Below, in pieces: positions 35,615-49,053 of a DNA stretch of 64,000 bases. The notes beneath the pieces were generated by a model. The model was given only the letters and a program-made list of their open reading frames with translations, made no database searches and was not told the origin of the DNA. The stretch is from the NCBI GenBank assembly GCA_030248195.1, contig JASAND010008477.1, forward strand, positions 1 to 64,000. The letters are read 5' to 3'. The position numbers were made by a program, and so were the translations under genes. How positions within the stretch are numbered: the stretch's first letter is position 1; the number at the start of each line of letters is the position of its first letter. This stretch comes from Trissonchulus latispiculum. Taxonomy: Eukaryota; Nematoda; Enoplea; Enoplida; Ironidae.

Positions 35615-36595
35615 CAGGATATTGTTAAAATCGATCACTCTTTTAATGCCATAAAATAAATTTGTTAAATCAAGCTTGGGTCAGTACGAAACTCTTACAC
35701 TGCTATGTTCAAAGGCATGAGGCATGCTCGATGTTAACTCGATGATCCGTTACTCGTGGTCCCCCGTAACTTCCGAGGGGATAGCTCTTTCCATTTTGCA
35801 TTATTACTTGAAAATTACATAGGTATATTTAGGCATTACCTGAAATCGTAGGAATGTCGTCGGCAACAATTTTTATGTTACTGGTCATTTTTATGTTATT
35901 TATCTCACTTTTATGAGCGGAAAAATCCTACAAAGTTGTGGAGTAGGGTTTTTATCGTATTAACCTAATTTAAGTTGTAATTAATTAATAAAATAACTAA
36001 TAAATTGACTGTCGTAAGTCTGAAAGTGAATCACATCGTTGGTATGAAAGCGAGTATTCAGCGCAAAATGGGGACTCCCCCCCCTGGAAGCTACGGGGAG
36101 TCTCGAATTAACGTTCCTATCCCACCTAGAATGCTTAGTACATAGTATATATTGTAAAGACTTTCTCACTCTTGATACGATTCTCGCATAGTGAACATAA
36201 CACACAACATATGACTGTATTTAAAATGTGTCTAATAATTGATTAATTCCACCAATTTACTGTTTCTTAGTCTTCTCTACATTGCTGTGCAAAAACACAA
36301 AATTAAAAAGTCTAAGAACTATATACACAACATATGTATGGACGTGTGGACACGGACAGGTCCCATAAATTCTATCATGTTATACTATTCCATAGGGATT
36401 AGGATTGTTATATATATGCTTCCAGGGTTATTATAGGGTCATCAATTTCTATCTAAACAGTAATCATGGTTTTACAGTTTATTTCTATTGCAGATAATTT
36501 AAGTATAGTAATTTTATGATATTGTATAATTTAGTCTTACGGTAGTTTTATACAAGTAGGCCTAGAATAATCAGATTCTGATTCTGATTCCTCAT
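35615..36595. other. Non-coding spacer
   Basis: A/T-rich; no coding frame, RNA gene or clear repeat was recognised. Confidence 0.4.
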
Positions 36596-36611
36596 AGGCA
36601 TGGATTGAAAC

Positions 36612-36877
36612 TATAGTGTTGTTGCCCGGCCGGTTTTTTGACTCGGCCGGCCGGTAAAAACGGGCCGGTCGGTACTACCAGTTTTGCCCTATTTTTCATG
36701 TATTTTGCAAAATTTTTAGCATTAAATGATGCATACAGCTGCTTCTGTAACTCCTACAACAGATAATTTCAAGTATTGTAAAGGTTCTGAAGAGTGGTCG
36801 GCCGGCCGGTCGGATAGCTGGCCGGATTGGCGGCATCGTGGGCCGGCCGGGTTTTCCTGGGCCGGCCAACAACTCCA
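36612..36877. mobile_element. hAT-like MITE with GGCCGG-rich ends, 8-bp TSD
   Basis: A 266-bp insertion flanked by exact ATTGAAAC (36604-36611, 36878-36885). Ends GTTGTTGCCCGGCCGG and GGCCGGCCAACAAC are inverted and iterate GGCCGG. It interrupts the dispersed repeat shared with 34127-34400. Confidence 0.78.
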
Positions 36878-37364
36878 ATTGAAACAGCCTGAATATTTCA
36901 ATTTCCAGAACCTATATCCCTAAGCTAAAATCATTGTCAAAAGTTTTCTGCTAAAAACAGAAGTTTTCCATCATTACTAAGGATTCGTTCCGTATTACTC
37001 ATGGATACTTGTAGAGCTGCACTGTTTGCGAAGAAATAATAAGCATTACAGGAAAGACATTATTTTTAGTAGAAACTAAGAAAAGACTCTTACAACTAAA
37101 CTGTAATTCGAATTCAACTGCAGGGCAATTAGAAATTTTTTTCAAATCAGATTTGCCAATTTCTTGATTTCGGTGCGGGGAGGGAAGCAGGAAATTTCCA
37201 AAAATCAGTCTCCATTCAAGAAAAGCAATGCTCTCTTTTTACTATCCGCTTTTTGTGTTTATATGCCATTTTTATTTTTCCAATCACATCGAATATTGAT
37301 TTTAATTCTGAATTCAGAATTCATCAAAGAAATTCGCGCTTGTGCATATGAGCGCACAAGCGTT

Positions 37365-37640
37365 CAGTGTCAGCATGAAACCTGGCCAGTTGATGTTGCA
37401 GGTCTGCTTAGCTGTTATAATGTTAAGCGACACCTAGAGATAATTGGTCTTGGTCTGTCATTCTCATGTGTTCATATTGAATGATGCATACGTCCGTCGT
37501 ATTTGAGTGATCATTCATAATGTGTGTGCCAAAAGCCCTTTGTGGTGGGTCAATACTGCAACATCGTCATCATCATCAACAACAGCAGCAGCAACAGCAA
37601 CTGGCAAACACATGGCGCAATATGGCCAAGACTTTTTGTC
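37365..37640 (+). repeat. Dispersed repeat, copy 3 (diverged)
   Basis: Order is kept against 49230-49495 (GCATGAAACCTGG, GTTATAATGTTAAGCGAC, GTGGGTCAATACTGC, ACACATGGCGCAATATGG), with an extra CAT/CAA/CAG-rich insert. Confidence 0.65.
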
Positions 37641-37644
37641 ACTC

Positions 37645-38285
37645 CTGGAAACTTAATTAATAACCAAAGTAATTCAATTTTAGATCAAGTAAATTTTAAA
37701 TTTTTGAATAGCTTTTAAATAAATAAATACTTATACTCTCCGTTGTAAAGCTTTCTAAGATTTTCTAAGTCTAATTTCTAAGATTTCATAAAATTATTCT
37801 AACACAATAGTGTGCACATACATTGTTAGGATGATTTCTGTATCCTAATTCTTTTTAAAATATTTGATGTCTGTCACGGTAAATGGTATAACAAAAAGTT
37901 ATCAGATGCTTCGGACTAAGACTACATTGTCTGAATCCGAAGTTTATAAGTCATAGCTGCAAGTTAAGCTATGACGTCTTTGCAATTAGAAGAGCCTGGG
38001 CACAAATAAACTTTACTAATAAAAGTTTACTTCAAGAACAATAACATTTACATACATGTTTACATACTACATAAAATAAACATCAAGGGAAAACTGAAGA
38101 TTCACCAAAAATGTATCTCTGGTCTCAAACCCGTCACTCTATTGAAAAGACTGCAACTTCAAGGATCAAGTGTATCTTAATTAATTATTAGTATGAATTA
38201 TCGATTTCTTTCATAATACCAAGATCCGTCCGTTCATAACAGGTAAATTTCGAATCGAAGAAAGTTGTCCACAGTCCAAAAATAA
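37645..38285. other. Region downstream of the receptor gene
   Basis: A/T-rich, nothing recognised. The 3' UTR of the receptor should lie in the right part; no clear poly(A) signal was picked out. Confidence 0.35.
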
Positions 38286-38290
38286 AGAGA

Positions 38291-38402
38291 ACGGGGAAAA
38301 AATGGGCTTCGGTGGGATTCGATCCACATATCAGTGGCTCCGAAATCCGGAGAAATCCCGAAAAGAATTGATCAGAGTCTATTGCATCCATTAGATCACC
38401 GG
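38291..38402 (-). repeat. tRNA-like SINE head
   Basis: The minus strand reads GGCCGGTGATCTAATGG (A-box-like) and GGATCGAATCCCACC (B box). Spacing is longer than a normal tRNA, so it is a SINE remnant. Confidence 0.5.
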
Positions 38403-38436
38403 CCTTTATCACAAAGTTAGATGAAAGCCGACTGCT

Positions 38437-38632
38437 TCAAACTCGATAGGAGGTGTTGGAATCGAATTCCAATTTCCGGGAAACAGTGGCATGATAGTCC
38501 GCCTTGGGGGTCTGGAGGTACAGGTTGTGGGGTGAGGATTGAACCGTGAGATCAGCGGGATCAACAGAGGAATCGGTGATACTCTCTTCGTGCTCTGAAG
38601 TCTTTACCATGGACGTGATCTCTTCTTCGCTT
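38437..38632 (-). CDS. GPR158-like: Receptor last exon (C-terminal tail)
   Basis: Acceptor ccatttcag at 38633-38641, then a frame open to TGA at 38437-38439. It reads SEEEITSMVKTSEHEES then ...FDSNTSYRV. It joins the upstream exon in phase 2 (KETLK/SEEE). The tail is acidic, rich in Ser and Thr, with many possible phosphorylation sites. Homology is not obvious; the splice phase and open frame support it. Confidence 0.7.
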
Positions 38633-41600
38633 CTGAAATGGAAAAATAAGTGGAAACTGGATAAAGAAATGAAGAAAAAATCAAAAATCTAAGAACTGGA
38701 TTTCAATTTTGAGGTTGTGAACCAGCCTTTATTGTCACTTCAGTTTCTCTATGAACTCCTTCTAGCTTGGTGAGACTGTAGCCTCGGTAGCTCAGTTGGC
38801 AGAGCGTCGGAGCGTCAATCCGGAAGTCGTGGGTTCGAATCACACCTGAGGACTAAATTTTTCGGGTAGCAGGGGCTGAGGTGACAATTAAATTTCTTTA
38901 ACTAGTATTGGGTCAATGTTCTAACGTTTGTTGATAAGTTCAACGTTAAGAAGTTAGAACTAGGAATTAATATTCATCAACAGGTAAGGTACATATTGGG
39001 AAGCTATGCAGAAAAGTTTGAGCAAAACAAGAGAGTCCTTAAACGCCAACCAAAATATGCATACATGATTTTGATTTTTGATTTTGATTCAGATTTTGTT
39101 TCTAGAATTTTGCCTGTTACTTTCATGCAGCCTCGTGAGCATAAAAACTGACTTGAGTGTTTCCTTGTGTCCTTTGCCGAAGTAGTAAGGCATGGAAAGA
39201 CGTCGATTGTTGTGGCGACTCCCGCTCCCGGAAGTGATCTTCTTCCCGCCCTTCCGTTTGCTGATGTGGGGGTTGTTCTCGTAGATCTGCTTCACACTGT
39301 ACATCTGCAGCTGAGCATAGACGCGCTTTAGTTCCGCCTGAAACACCAGAAAATAGTCACGGAATATTACAAAGGATAGTGAGTGAAAATTTCCAACTTT
39401 AAGTGTAACCTGTTGAATAAGGTCAGACTTTCTGATTACTTTGTGAATATAGATACTAAGTACGCACATAGAACAACGATCAATGTGTGTAGTTGCGCAA
39501 AGCTTTGCGTCAACTCCTACAACTTAAGACCAAATTGGGTGGGAGGGACATTAAAACTAACACTGTAGAAGCTTTATACGCTAAAGCGTGTCGAAGTATA
39601 CACTTCCTGATCTGATATATGTACATTATTCTACCCTCCCATGTATATTTGTATGCTTCCTGAGCAAATGTTTACATTACCCCTAAAGCACAAGCACAAG
39701 CACAAGCACAAGCGTTTATAGGTACTGACTCTGATATCATCGGGATCCATTTCTGAGATGGGTACTTGAGCAAGGTCGATGGTTCCGTTGGCGAGTCCGT
39801 CTCTGAGTTTGGCCAGGGAAGGATGAGCCTTGGAGTGGGCCGTGGTCGCTGCGCTGGACGTCGTACTCGTTCGACTCTGAGCAGCGCCTGTACCTCCATG
39901 CAGGAACTAGAGAAAAATAAAAATTGAAAAATTAAATTTACAAAATTTTGAAAGATGTGAAGGAAAGTTTACAGGATGAGAGTTTACAGATTTTGACTCG
40001 AGGTAGACTAGATTATTGTGTTCAATTTAATCTTTCAGAATTCAGAGTTCACCTGAGAACTATTATTTTTGTCATGCTACTCTTATCTGTTATGTACTCT
40101 TGACATTGCTCTGACCTTAGGAGCCAGGACAAGGACTATGCTGGGAGATACTGTGATATGAAGATGACTGAATGTAAGAAGCACCAAAAGTTCTGGCGAA
40201 AGATTCCACCATAAACTGAACCTGAAAAAATTCAATAAATAGAAAGCTTACAGCTTTAAAAAATTACAAATTTTCGATATTGTTCGGAATTAGTGACGCT
40301 CCAAATCTGACATTTCTTCTTACTTTGCGAACCTCCGAATACAGAAAATGTTTAGCTTTAGTAGGTTCAATACTCAGTGCCAGTTTTGGTTTAGAAGTAG
40401 CAGCGACAAAATATCAGTAATTAGTAAATTTCATGTAATTATGCAGCACCTTGTTAAGTTGTGAGCCAATGTTCCGAAAGCTTCCAAGCATAGACTGGCT
40501 GAGAACTGACGTTTCTCGCACCATTGAGTTTTCCTGGCCTTGTAGCACATGTACATACCATACATAATCAGCAACACCTCGTCTAAAACAACCAATTATT
40601 CGTTTTTTGCATGAGCTTTACTTGCCGTACTAGAAAACCACTTCCACCACATTTGCGCCTATCACTGAGCGCCCTTCCTCCAAATTGAATACCCACCCAA
40701 TTCTCTCTGCTGATTAGTCCTATGTTTTTGCCCTGAAGCAGGAACTATAGAGTCGGTTAGTCAAAATTTGTCTGTTTTGAGCTTTAGAACAAGGTGCGCA
40801 TTTCGCCAGAAAGGTTGAACAAATTTAGCGTTGATTGACAGAAATGCTGTTGCGTTTACAATTCGTTCACTGTCCAAAAGCCACAAAAACTGTTACTGTG
40901 ACTTTTGGTGGGGGATAAATATTAAATAGGTCATAATAAAGATAAATAGGTTATATATAATGCTTTGGGCAAAATTCATTCCGTAGAAGTAGAAGCGAAG
41001 ATCACGGACAGAAAACATGATCCCCAAGCAACCGCTCTATAACTGAAGGCTGTACAGCGGCACCGTATACTTACAGGAATACCAGAGATAGGTCCACCAG
41101 GTGGTGCGACAGATCTGATAGTAGTAGGACCGTTTCTCTGAGGGGTGCTGAGGCTCCGCGACCAGGAGGGTCCGGTTCCCCAGAAAACCTTCGTAGTGCA
41201 TGGCGGTGAGGGTGAAGGCAAAGAGGCCCACCAGAGTGAAGAGGAGGAGAAGAGCCAGGATCTTGAGCAAATCCTTCTCCTTGATCTGGACGTGGTGCGC
41301 CCGACGCACTCGATACTCCACCAGATTTCTAAAACATAAAAAAGGGGCATTAATACATTAATTTAATTAATTAACTTAAAAGTAAAAATTTTACGGCTAC
41401 AGTTTGCTGCAGTAACTCTTTCTTGACGGTGGGGGCCCTTAGGACCCCAAATGGCGATTTTTTCACATCTTTTGCACGTTACAAATTAAAGTTATAAAGT
41501 TCCGGGCTTACTACCGGCTTTTATCTCACCCTTGAAACGTCGGTCAATTTTGAATATTTATTCTGGTATGGAGTTTAGTTCAAATAAAACAACACCGACT

Positions 41601-44600
41601 GTAAATCAAGGAAAGCAATAATAGGAACAGGCCTATGCAACATTTAACCAATTGTAGCCTAGTCGGTATCAGAATTATCTCTAAAAGCCACAGCAAAATA
41701 AGATGATCAACCAAAATTTTATTTTTTTTCAATTTTGAGGGATCCTAACGCTTTGGGTTAGGCTGGGCAGGACCCTTTTGAATAGAGATTGCAAAAATGT
41801 TGACAAATTGACACTATTTGGTACGGATTGATATTGCTAATCTTAGTCCTCCTTTGTAAAAACGGTGGCCGAAAATTCAAAACCTATTTGATAAGAATAT
41901 TCGGACATGAACGTTTTCAGGCACATCAACACTGGGCGCACGTGCCCTGTTGCAAGGGTTTGCCGACAAGCACATTTACAACTAATATTTTGCAGCACAT
42001 GATAAGATGGTTTTAGGTTGTTGTACCTGTAAATTTTAAGTATAATAGCACCATAGAATGCAGTAAATCCGAAAGCTCTGAACCAAGGAATAAGACAGCA
42101 GACAAAGCGATTGGGAGTTGAAAACTCCAACATCACCTGAAAAAAGTCAGAACTCAACCTTCAACGTTTATAAAATTCTTGACATTTCATCACAATATAT
42201 GTCTTTCAGCCTGAACACGCAGTATTCCAAATTAAGATGTAATCAATGTTTGGTCTATATTCTGGTGCTTTTTAGATAGTCAAGATCGCGTCGAACCCGC
42301 GATTTACTGCTGGACGAAACGTAGGATTTTCGTACTAGGCAGCCATACATGTGCTGGGGGGGGGGGGGTTGGGAGGGCCCAGACCTAGAGCTCACCCCCA
42401 GAGGGGTCCTTCACCCCCCCCCGAATCCGGATTTTTCCGATTTTTTGGGCAGAATACCGGAAAAATCCGGTTAGGCACCCCCAGGCTTTCCCCTCCTGCA
42501 CATGTCTGTAGCCAGCCAGTACTGGTTGGAGAAACCATTAAACGAATCCCGTGTCAGGAAAAGGCCAATTATCTAACCTTAGAGGTGAAACCGCAGAGCT
42601 CATGGATCAGAATGAAATGACTAATAAATTGTTTATTAAAATTAATTAAAACGTTAGTCATTAATTTATCTAATTAATTTAGTAGAGCTAGTTTAGTTTA
42701 CTCATATCTCAATTTCACATTGAGGATTGCTTACAATACTGTATAGCAGCATAGCCCCAAACAGCATAATTTCTATCAATGCCCAGCCTCGAGATCCAAG
42801 ATCCTGAAATTATTTGTAGAACCTATTAATTAATTAATTAATTAATCAAAATTTGATGAAATTAATGGAAATATTGATTAGTAAGCAAGTATTAAGGAGT
42901 ATTTGTTTTCCCGATTTTACAATGATTATGATGCTAATAGAAATCTATTAGACGGTACAAATGATCTGCCTCAGAGATGGACGCGGGACGAAATTTTTCG
43001 GCCCGTCCCGTCCAGTCCCGCACTAAATTTGGTTGTCCCGTCCCGCGGGATCCCGCAGTCCCGCAAATTTAAAAAATGCTACCCCGCAAAATCCCGCATC
43101 ATTTGGTAGTTATCTAGTTAATTAAAATTAATATAAATTAATAATTGATATAAAATTTCGAAATATAAAAATAAACTTATACTGTACTTATGTTGTACAG
43201 TATATATATATATATACTTTACGTTCCCTTTGCTGCTTAGTTATGATGAATGTATAATTAGATATTTAAATAAACTGCTATTCAAATTGGTAAATAAATT
43301 AATTAAATAATATATATATACTAATAAATATATTAAATTTGTATTTCGAGATATTCCAGTTTTTCGATCGAACCAAAAGCTTTTTGTTTCCACTTCAGCT
43401 AATAAGTTGTGTTTATAAATAGAAACGTTGATAGGTTGAAAAGTTAAGTTCGTCTCTTATCTATTTAGAAAACTAATCGTAGTTCCGTTTGTTGATATTT
43501 CGTTAGTTTCACAAGTTCGGTACGAGTTAATGTGGTATCGTAAGATAACTTTGTTTCGTAAAGCAATCAAAGTGTACACTGCAAACTGATTTTGAACTAT
43601 CGAGAAACTAAAATTAGAAAACCAATTTCAGGATATATTGCGTCGAAACGATTTATATATATGTGCAACATTTTCTTTACAAGATTGTAGATAAATTACA
43701 AATTAGTTCAAATTTCAATAAAAATCAATTTAGCGAAATCAAAGGTCACTATGCTATCATTATCATACAACTGTTTATGTTCTCTCTTTAAGTTGAGACA
43801 TCAAAAATTAGCGTGAAGACATAAAAAAATACATGCTTTATAATTTCGAAATGAATTAAAAACTATATCTTACTTCAAAATTAAAACAAACTAAAAACTT
43901 CAAATTCTAGAGTATGGAACTAAATTTGAATAATATATTATTTAATTTGAGCTGTGACAGTAATAATTTGAAAATGGTTTTATAGATTTCCAGAAAATCC
44001 CCCAATTTTCAAGAAAATCAAAGGATGCTTTCGTCCCGCGGGATCCCGCGGGACGAAGGTAGTCGTCCCATCATGTCCCGTCCCGCCGGTTCCCGCGTCC
44101 CGCGTCCATCTCTGATCTGCCTGTATTAAGATTTTGAGAAATCAAGGATCAGAACAAAATTCACAAACAAAACGAAAAACCTGGGTTTCTCATAACTCAA
44201 AAGGGCTCTACAAAACGCCGTTTGCTTCGAACGATTACAAGAATAATCACAAAACTTCGTTTTCCTAATTCGACTCAGTTTTTTCCCAAATTAATTTCTC
44301 AAAAACCAATTATTCCATTTCACCTGAGACTTTCTTTGAGAGGTGACAACAAAGATGGCAATAAGTGAACAGAAGGTAAAGGTGATGTTGATGACCAACA
44401 GAACGTAGTTGAGCGGGGTGTCACGTGGCTTGATCAGGGGGCAGCCGGAGGGGAGCGTATCCTCAGGGAAAATTGTCAAATTCAGGGGGGTTGTCAACTG
44501 GTCACTACAAGTCCAGGGACTCATTCTGCAGCAACAGGAATAGGCATTCAGTCGAAATCCGCCATCCGCTATTGGAATGCACTAAACACAAAAATGATAA

Positions 44601-47600
44601 CAAATGTATCCGCCTGATGGACCGCGTTTACCTCATTTTCTTGATGTAACTAATTAAGAAATAAAATTAAGAAATAAAATGGAAAAAATTAATAAACTAA
44701 TTTAGTACAAATTAAAGCAGTAATTAATCAATACATATAGGTTGATCAAGTGGTTTTGGGCTTTGGCATCAGAAGTGATAAAAACAGACATGGTCGCGAG
44801 TACCAAATTTCGTGGTAAAGATATTCAGGTATCATTAAAAAGCAGACAACTTTTAGAGTCCTGTGTCAACCCAGTTAAAAATAATTGTGGTCCAAGTGGT
44901 ATACGATTGGTTACTCAACCACCAATAAGGGATATAGGTAAGGGCGTGTACACATGGAATGACAAAGATTACGCTACCACAACAAAAAGCAGTCACTATG
45001 TGCTATATAAATATTGATAAGCCAAGTAACTATAAATGGGAGACGAGACGATGATGAAAAAATTTGATCAAGCTCATTCCTACTGCATTCTGTCAAACGA
45101 AAACTGAATCTATTTTTCTGTGAATGCTTGTTTGATAAAATGTTCAGGACTTCAAACGTAAATAAGAAGGAAAGAAGAAAGTCATGTAAAGGAAAACAAA
45201 AAATTTAAACAATACACATGTCAAAAAATTCTATGTTCAATGTAAATGCCTATAATATCCGCTTATATTTTTTGATTCATTTAAAGTCTGTCTATAAAAA
45301 TATTTTGGAAAACTAAAAAATTTGTTTAAAAAGTCTGTTAGCCCATCATGGAGTCGATAATGGATGTGGAGATACAACGAAAGACCTTTCGTCTCCTATT
45401 CCGACGCCCTACCAATGAAGCCATGGCTGCACTACTGACCTGAGAATAGCCAACCAGAAGGAAACTCCGCGATATTACTGAACAGCAGCTTTGATTGCCG
45501 AAATGTCGAACATGTAGAAATTTTTAGGAAAAAACTAGGTTAAAGGTGTGTTTTAATCGACAAGACAAACTTAAGCTTGCTTCGATTGTGCCTGGGTGGC
45601 TCAATCGGTAGAGCGTTGGCCTAGATAGCCAAAGGTTGTGGGTTTGATCCCCACCTCCGGCCCGAATTTTTCTGGTCGGGGAAGCTGTAGTGACATCCTT
45701 CTTTCTTTCATTTATTATCTTGTATTATCCACTCATGTTTGTAAAAATGATTCCAAGCCGGCGACTTTAAGATTCGCGCAACACTTTTCTGACTGCGTGC
45801 TAGGAGTGCGACTGTGTGCGCGCATTTCGCTGGCTCAGTCGCTCCGGCTGCACATAGAACAAGCTTAAAGAACATAGGCTCGCACGAACACATGAGTGAG
45901 AAAGCGGAAAGAGTGAAAATAGAAAAAAATCGTAGAGTTAAAAACGGACAATGAAGAGTCATGATGCTAAAAGAGTATTGCCGTGTAGGCGAACGGTTAT
46001 GGCTTTGGAAATCGGATAGAAAGGTTCGAGGTTCGATTCACAACCTTAGCCATAACGTTGCAATGTTTTCTTGAGTAAGAGACGCGGTTCACTGCTCCGC
46101 CGGTGTGTGTGTGGTAGTGTGTGTTGCTTAGAGTAGTACAGACCCTTTATAGGGTGTGGATAAACCGGTGGAAGGTACATACCCTCTTGGGATATACCCG
46201 GCACTTCTGCAACGTGGTCTGCCTACCTCCTGGGAAGGAGTGTTGGGTACAAACGAGTCATCTACTGGAACACACAACTTTCAGAGTTAGTCTTTGAGTG
46301 AGTTCGCTTAGAGTTCGCTTGGACTGTCGAAGGATGCCGTGTTGCTCTCTCTACCATGCGTTTGAGTAGTTAATGGATGTTTTACTACCAGAACCGAAAG
46401 GTCAAGAAGGTGTCTGCTCCAGCTTCCTATTGTGGGACAGTATTCAGACGACGTAGCGAGAGTCATACTAGCCATGGCTGATGGGGAAAGACAGAGACTC
46501 TTGAGAATAAAAAGACCTGGATTAAAGATTTCTGAAAAAGTAAAGTGATTCTTGGTTAGCACAGCTTTCTTTGGCAGAACGTGTTGGCGGTTTTTTGAAA
46601 TCTTGAATCAACAGTTCCAAGAGCATTAAAGAAATGAAATTCTGGAATTAGGACGAAAATAGACAACCCTCCGTTTTAGGTTGAATTCCTGAGTATATAA
46701 CCACAAACCAGGAAATAAAAGTCGAGATTTTGCTGACAAGAGGGCACCACTTCCGGTCTTGAGGAAGTCCACAAGATTAGGTTACCATTTCAGTTTATAA
46801 TTAAATCCCAAAAAGATTATTGCACAAAATGTGCCAAATGTAAACTCTAGGCTTAAACCCACTAATCCAGGGAAATATTTACACAAAAGCACAAAGCACA
46901 AAGCACAAAGCAGCGCAACTACCGGCGAACAAAAAGTCGCCAGACTTGTGCCAAAGGAAGAGAAGAATGGGGGGAATAAAAGTGTTAAGATATAGAAAAG
47001 GGAATCGTTTGTGTGTCCCCCCTTCCCTCCAAAAAAAGTCATGGAACTTGAAGGAGTGTAGACAGGCTGATCTATCTTTCAGAACAACAGTGCCGCGCGT
47101 CAGCAAAAAGGCACTACAACGTGTGTATATGTGTATGGGCCTCGGAGAGGTGACTCCCATATATCCATGTAGAGAGGCTCTATCTGCTGAGTCTATGGCT
47201 AGAAGACTTCGAAGGCTAACGCTCAGCTTGAGACTGAAAGAAAGAGAATAAGGGAAAGAGAGAGAGAGAGAGAATGTTACTGCAGCAGAACCACAGGGAA
47301 AAAAAGAGAGCCGGAGTAAAGGGGGGGAAAGCCTAGTCAAGTTGGCACTGATCAATATGGGATAAGCCTACTTCTAAGCGCCCTGTGGAAGGGGCGCATA
47401 TAGCTGGGAATGAAGGCCGGAGAAGGAGAGAGAAAGAGAGAGAGAGAGACGCACCTACGCAGTGCCAGAAAACAAACTGAACTGAACTGAACTGAGAGAC
47501 AACAGATAGGTAGATGTTGAGGAATGTGCCCAGAAATGATGAGCGCACCTGCAGGGAAAGCAGTGCAATTGCAATTTGCAAGAGCAATAGATTTGTGTAG

Positions 47601-48996
47601 ATGTCTCGGTTTTTCTGCCGCTCAGAAGTCGGGTGAAATCAAGAGTACATAATACATAAGAGTATGACACTGGATCATGACGATACCTTGGCTGATCCAC
47701 TCATCAGAAATTGACCTCCCGTTTAACCAAGTTAGAGTTTGCTTCCAAGGAGGAGTGACATCAAGCAGCGGGCTGGCTAATTTTGATATTAAACTAAGAA
47801 GAGGATCCTCTTAGTGGACAGTAAAAGGTAAAATTAATTCAATTAAAATTTAACCAAAATCAAAACATCCATGTCCAATTCCCCATACGTCCAGTGAACT
47901 AGCCACAGGCACCAAACATTGAGCAGAAAACTTTTGGTTCATTTGAGATCAAAACGACTAACTTACCCAGGCTTTCTGGAGATAAAATTAGAATTGTTTT
48001 CAAGGTATGAGAATTCAAGTTTTTGAAACATTAAACATACAATATAAGAGTAAATGGATTCCCCTTTCATCAGTTACTGCTTAACTAGGCTTTGGTTTGA
48101 CTTGAAAACAAGGCTGCAAGCTCAGTGGTATACTGGATCACATCAATTTACACACAACAATTTGGTTCTTGACATTGTCATAGCTCAAAACTCTCAATAT
48201 TCAAACTTTACAAAAAGATCGAGCAATAAATTTGCTAACTATAAATAGTAACACCAGCAGAAAATTACGTACACTGTTCAGCTCATCGGAATTGTACATC
48301 TTCAGTTTGCATGTACAAATTTAGGATCTCTTTAACTTTATCCCCCCAACAAAAGTTGGTCAACTTCAAAGGCTTATTGCAAGAGATCAACACAACTTTA
48401 CAGCATGAGTGGAATCGTGCTGGAAACATCGTTGGAATGCTCGAGATGGGCTCTATTTAGTGGTGTAAGGCAGTTTGCAGTAGCTTGCTGCTACAAAAAG
48501 TTAAGCTTAACAAACTATCAAAGTTACCGCTTTTTGCAAGTTTTGGTAGGCTTAACTTTTTATAGCAGCAAGTTACAGCAAACTGCTTTACACCATTAAA
48601 TAGAGCATATCTCGAGTATTCCAACGCTGTACAAATCATGCTCTAAAGTTCTGTCGATCTCTTGCAATAAGCCTTTGAAGTTGATCAACTTTTGTTTGTG
48701 GGGGATAAAATTAAGGAGGTCCCAAATGGGATAGCACGACTTTTGGATCGAAGGAACTATAAAGCCACGCATTTAATTTAGAACTTTAATTTAACCAAAG
48801 TCTATTTCCTAGTGTTTTAAGCTTGCGAGATGCTTGACACATGAATGTCGAAGTTTCGGGACCACATACCATTGCTATTAACCGTGTGCTTAACTTTATA
48901 CGTTTGAACTAAAATGCATCTGATTGGTTAATCGCCTACCCTATGTTAAAATTATGTATATATATATAGGACGACGGTCGAAGGTTTATATATATG

Positions 48997-49053
<57 letters not shown>

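Noticed and set aside
38781..38852. Functional tRNA-Asp gene
   Set aside because: Mismatches in the acceptor and T stems and a SINE body directly downstream; treated as a SINE head.
40321..40430. Possible extra receptor exon (YFVAATSKPK..., donor AAA|gtaaga)
   Set aside because: The exons at 40450-40582 and 40116-40215 join directly in matching phase and with sensible homology; the acceptor for this one is poor.
40450..40530. Alternative frame ENSMVRETSVLSQSMLGSF in the TM5 exon
   Set aside because: It needs a one-base deletion and would leave in phase 0, which does not fit the next exon; the frame used fits both sides.
44742..45017. 91-residue plus-strand ORF
   Set aside because: No recognisable domain, antisense inside the receptor intron, composition not convincing.
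45590..45662. Functional tRNA-Ser (AGA)
   Set aside because: Lacks the long variable arm of tRNA-Ser, and the acceptor stem does not pair.
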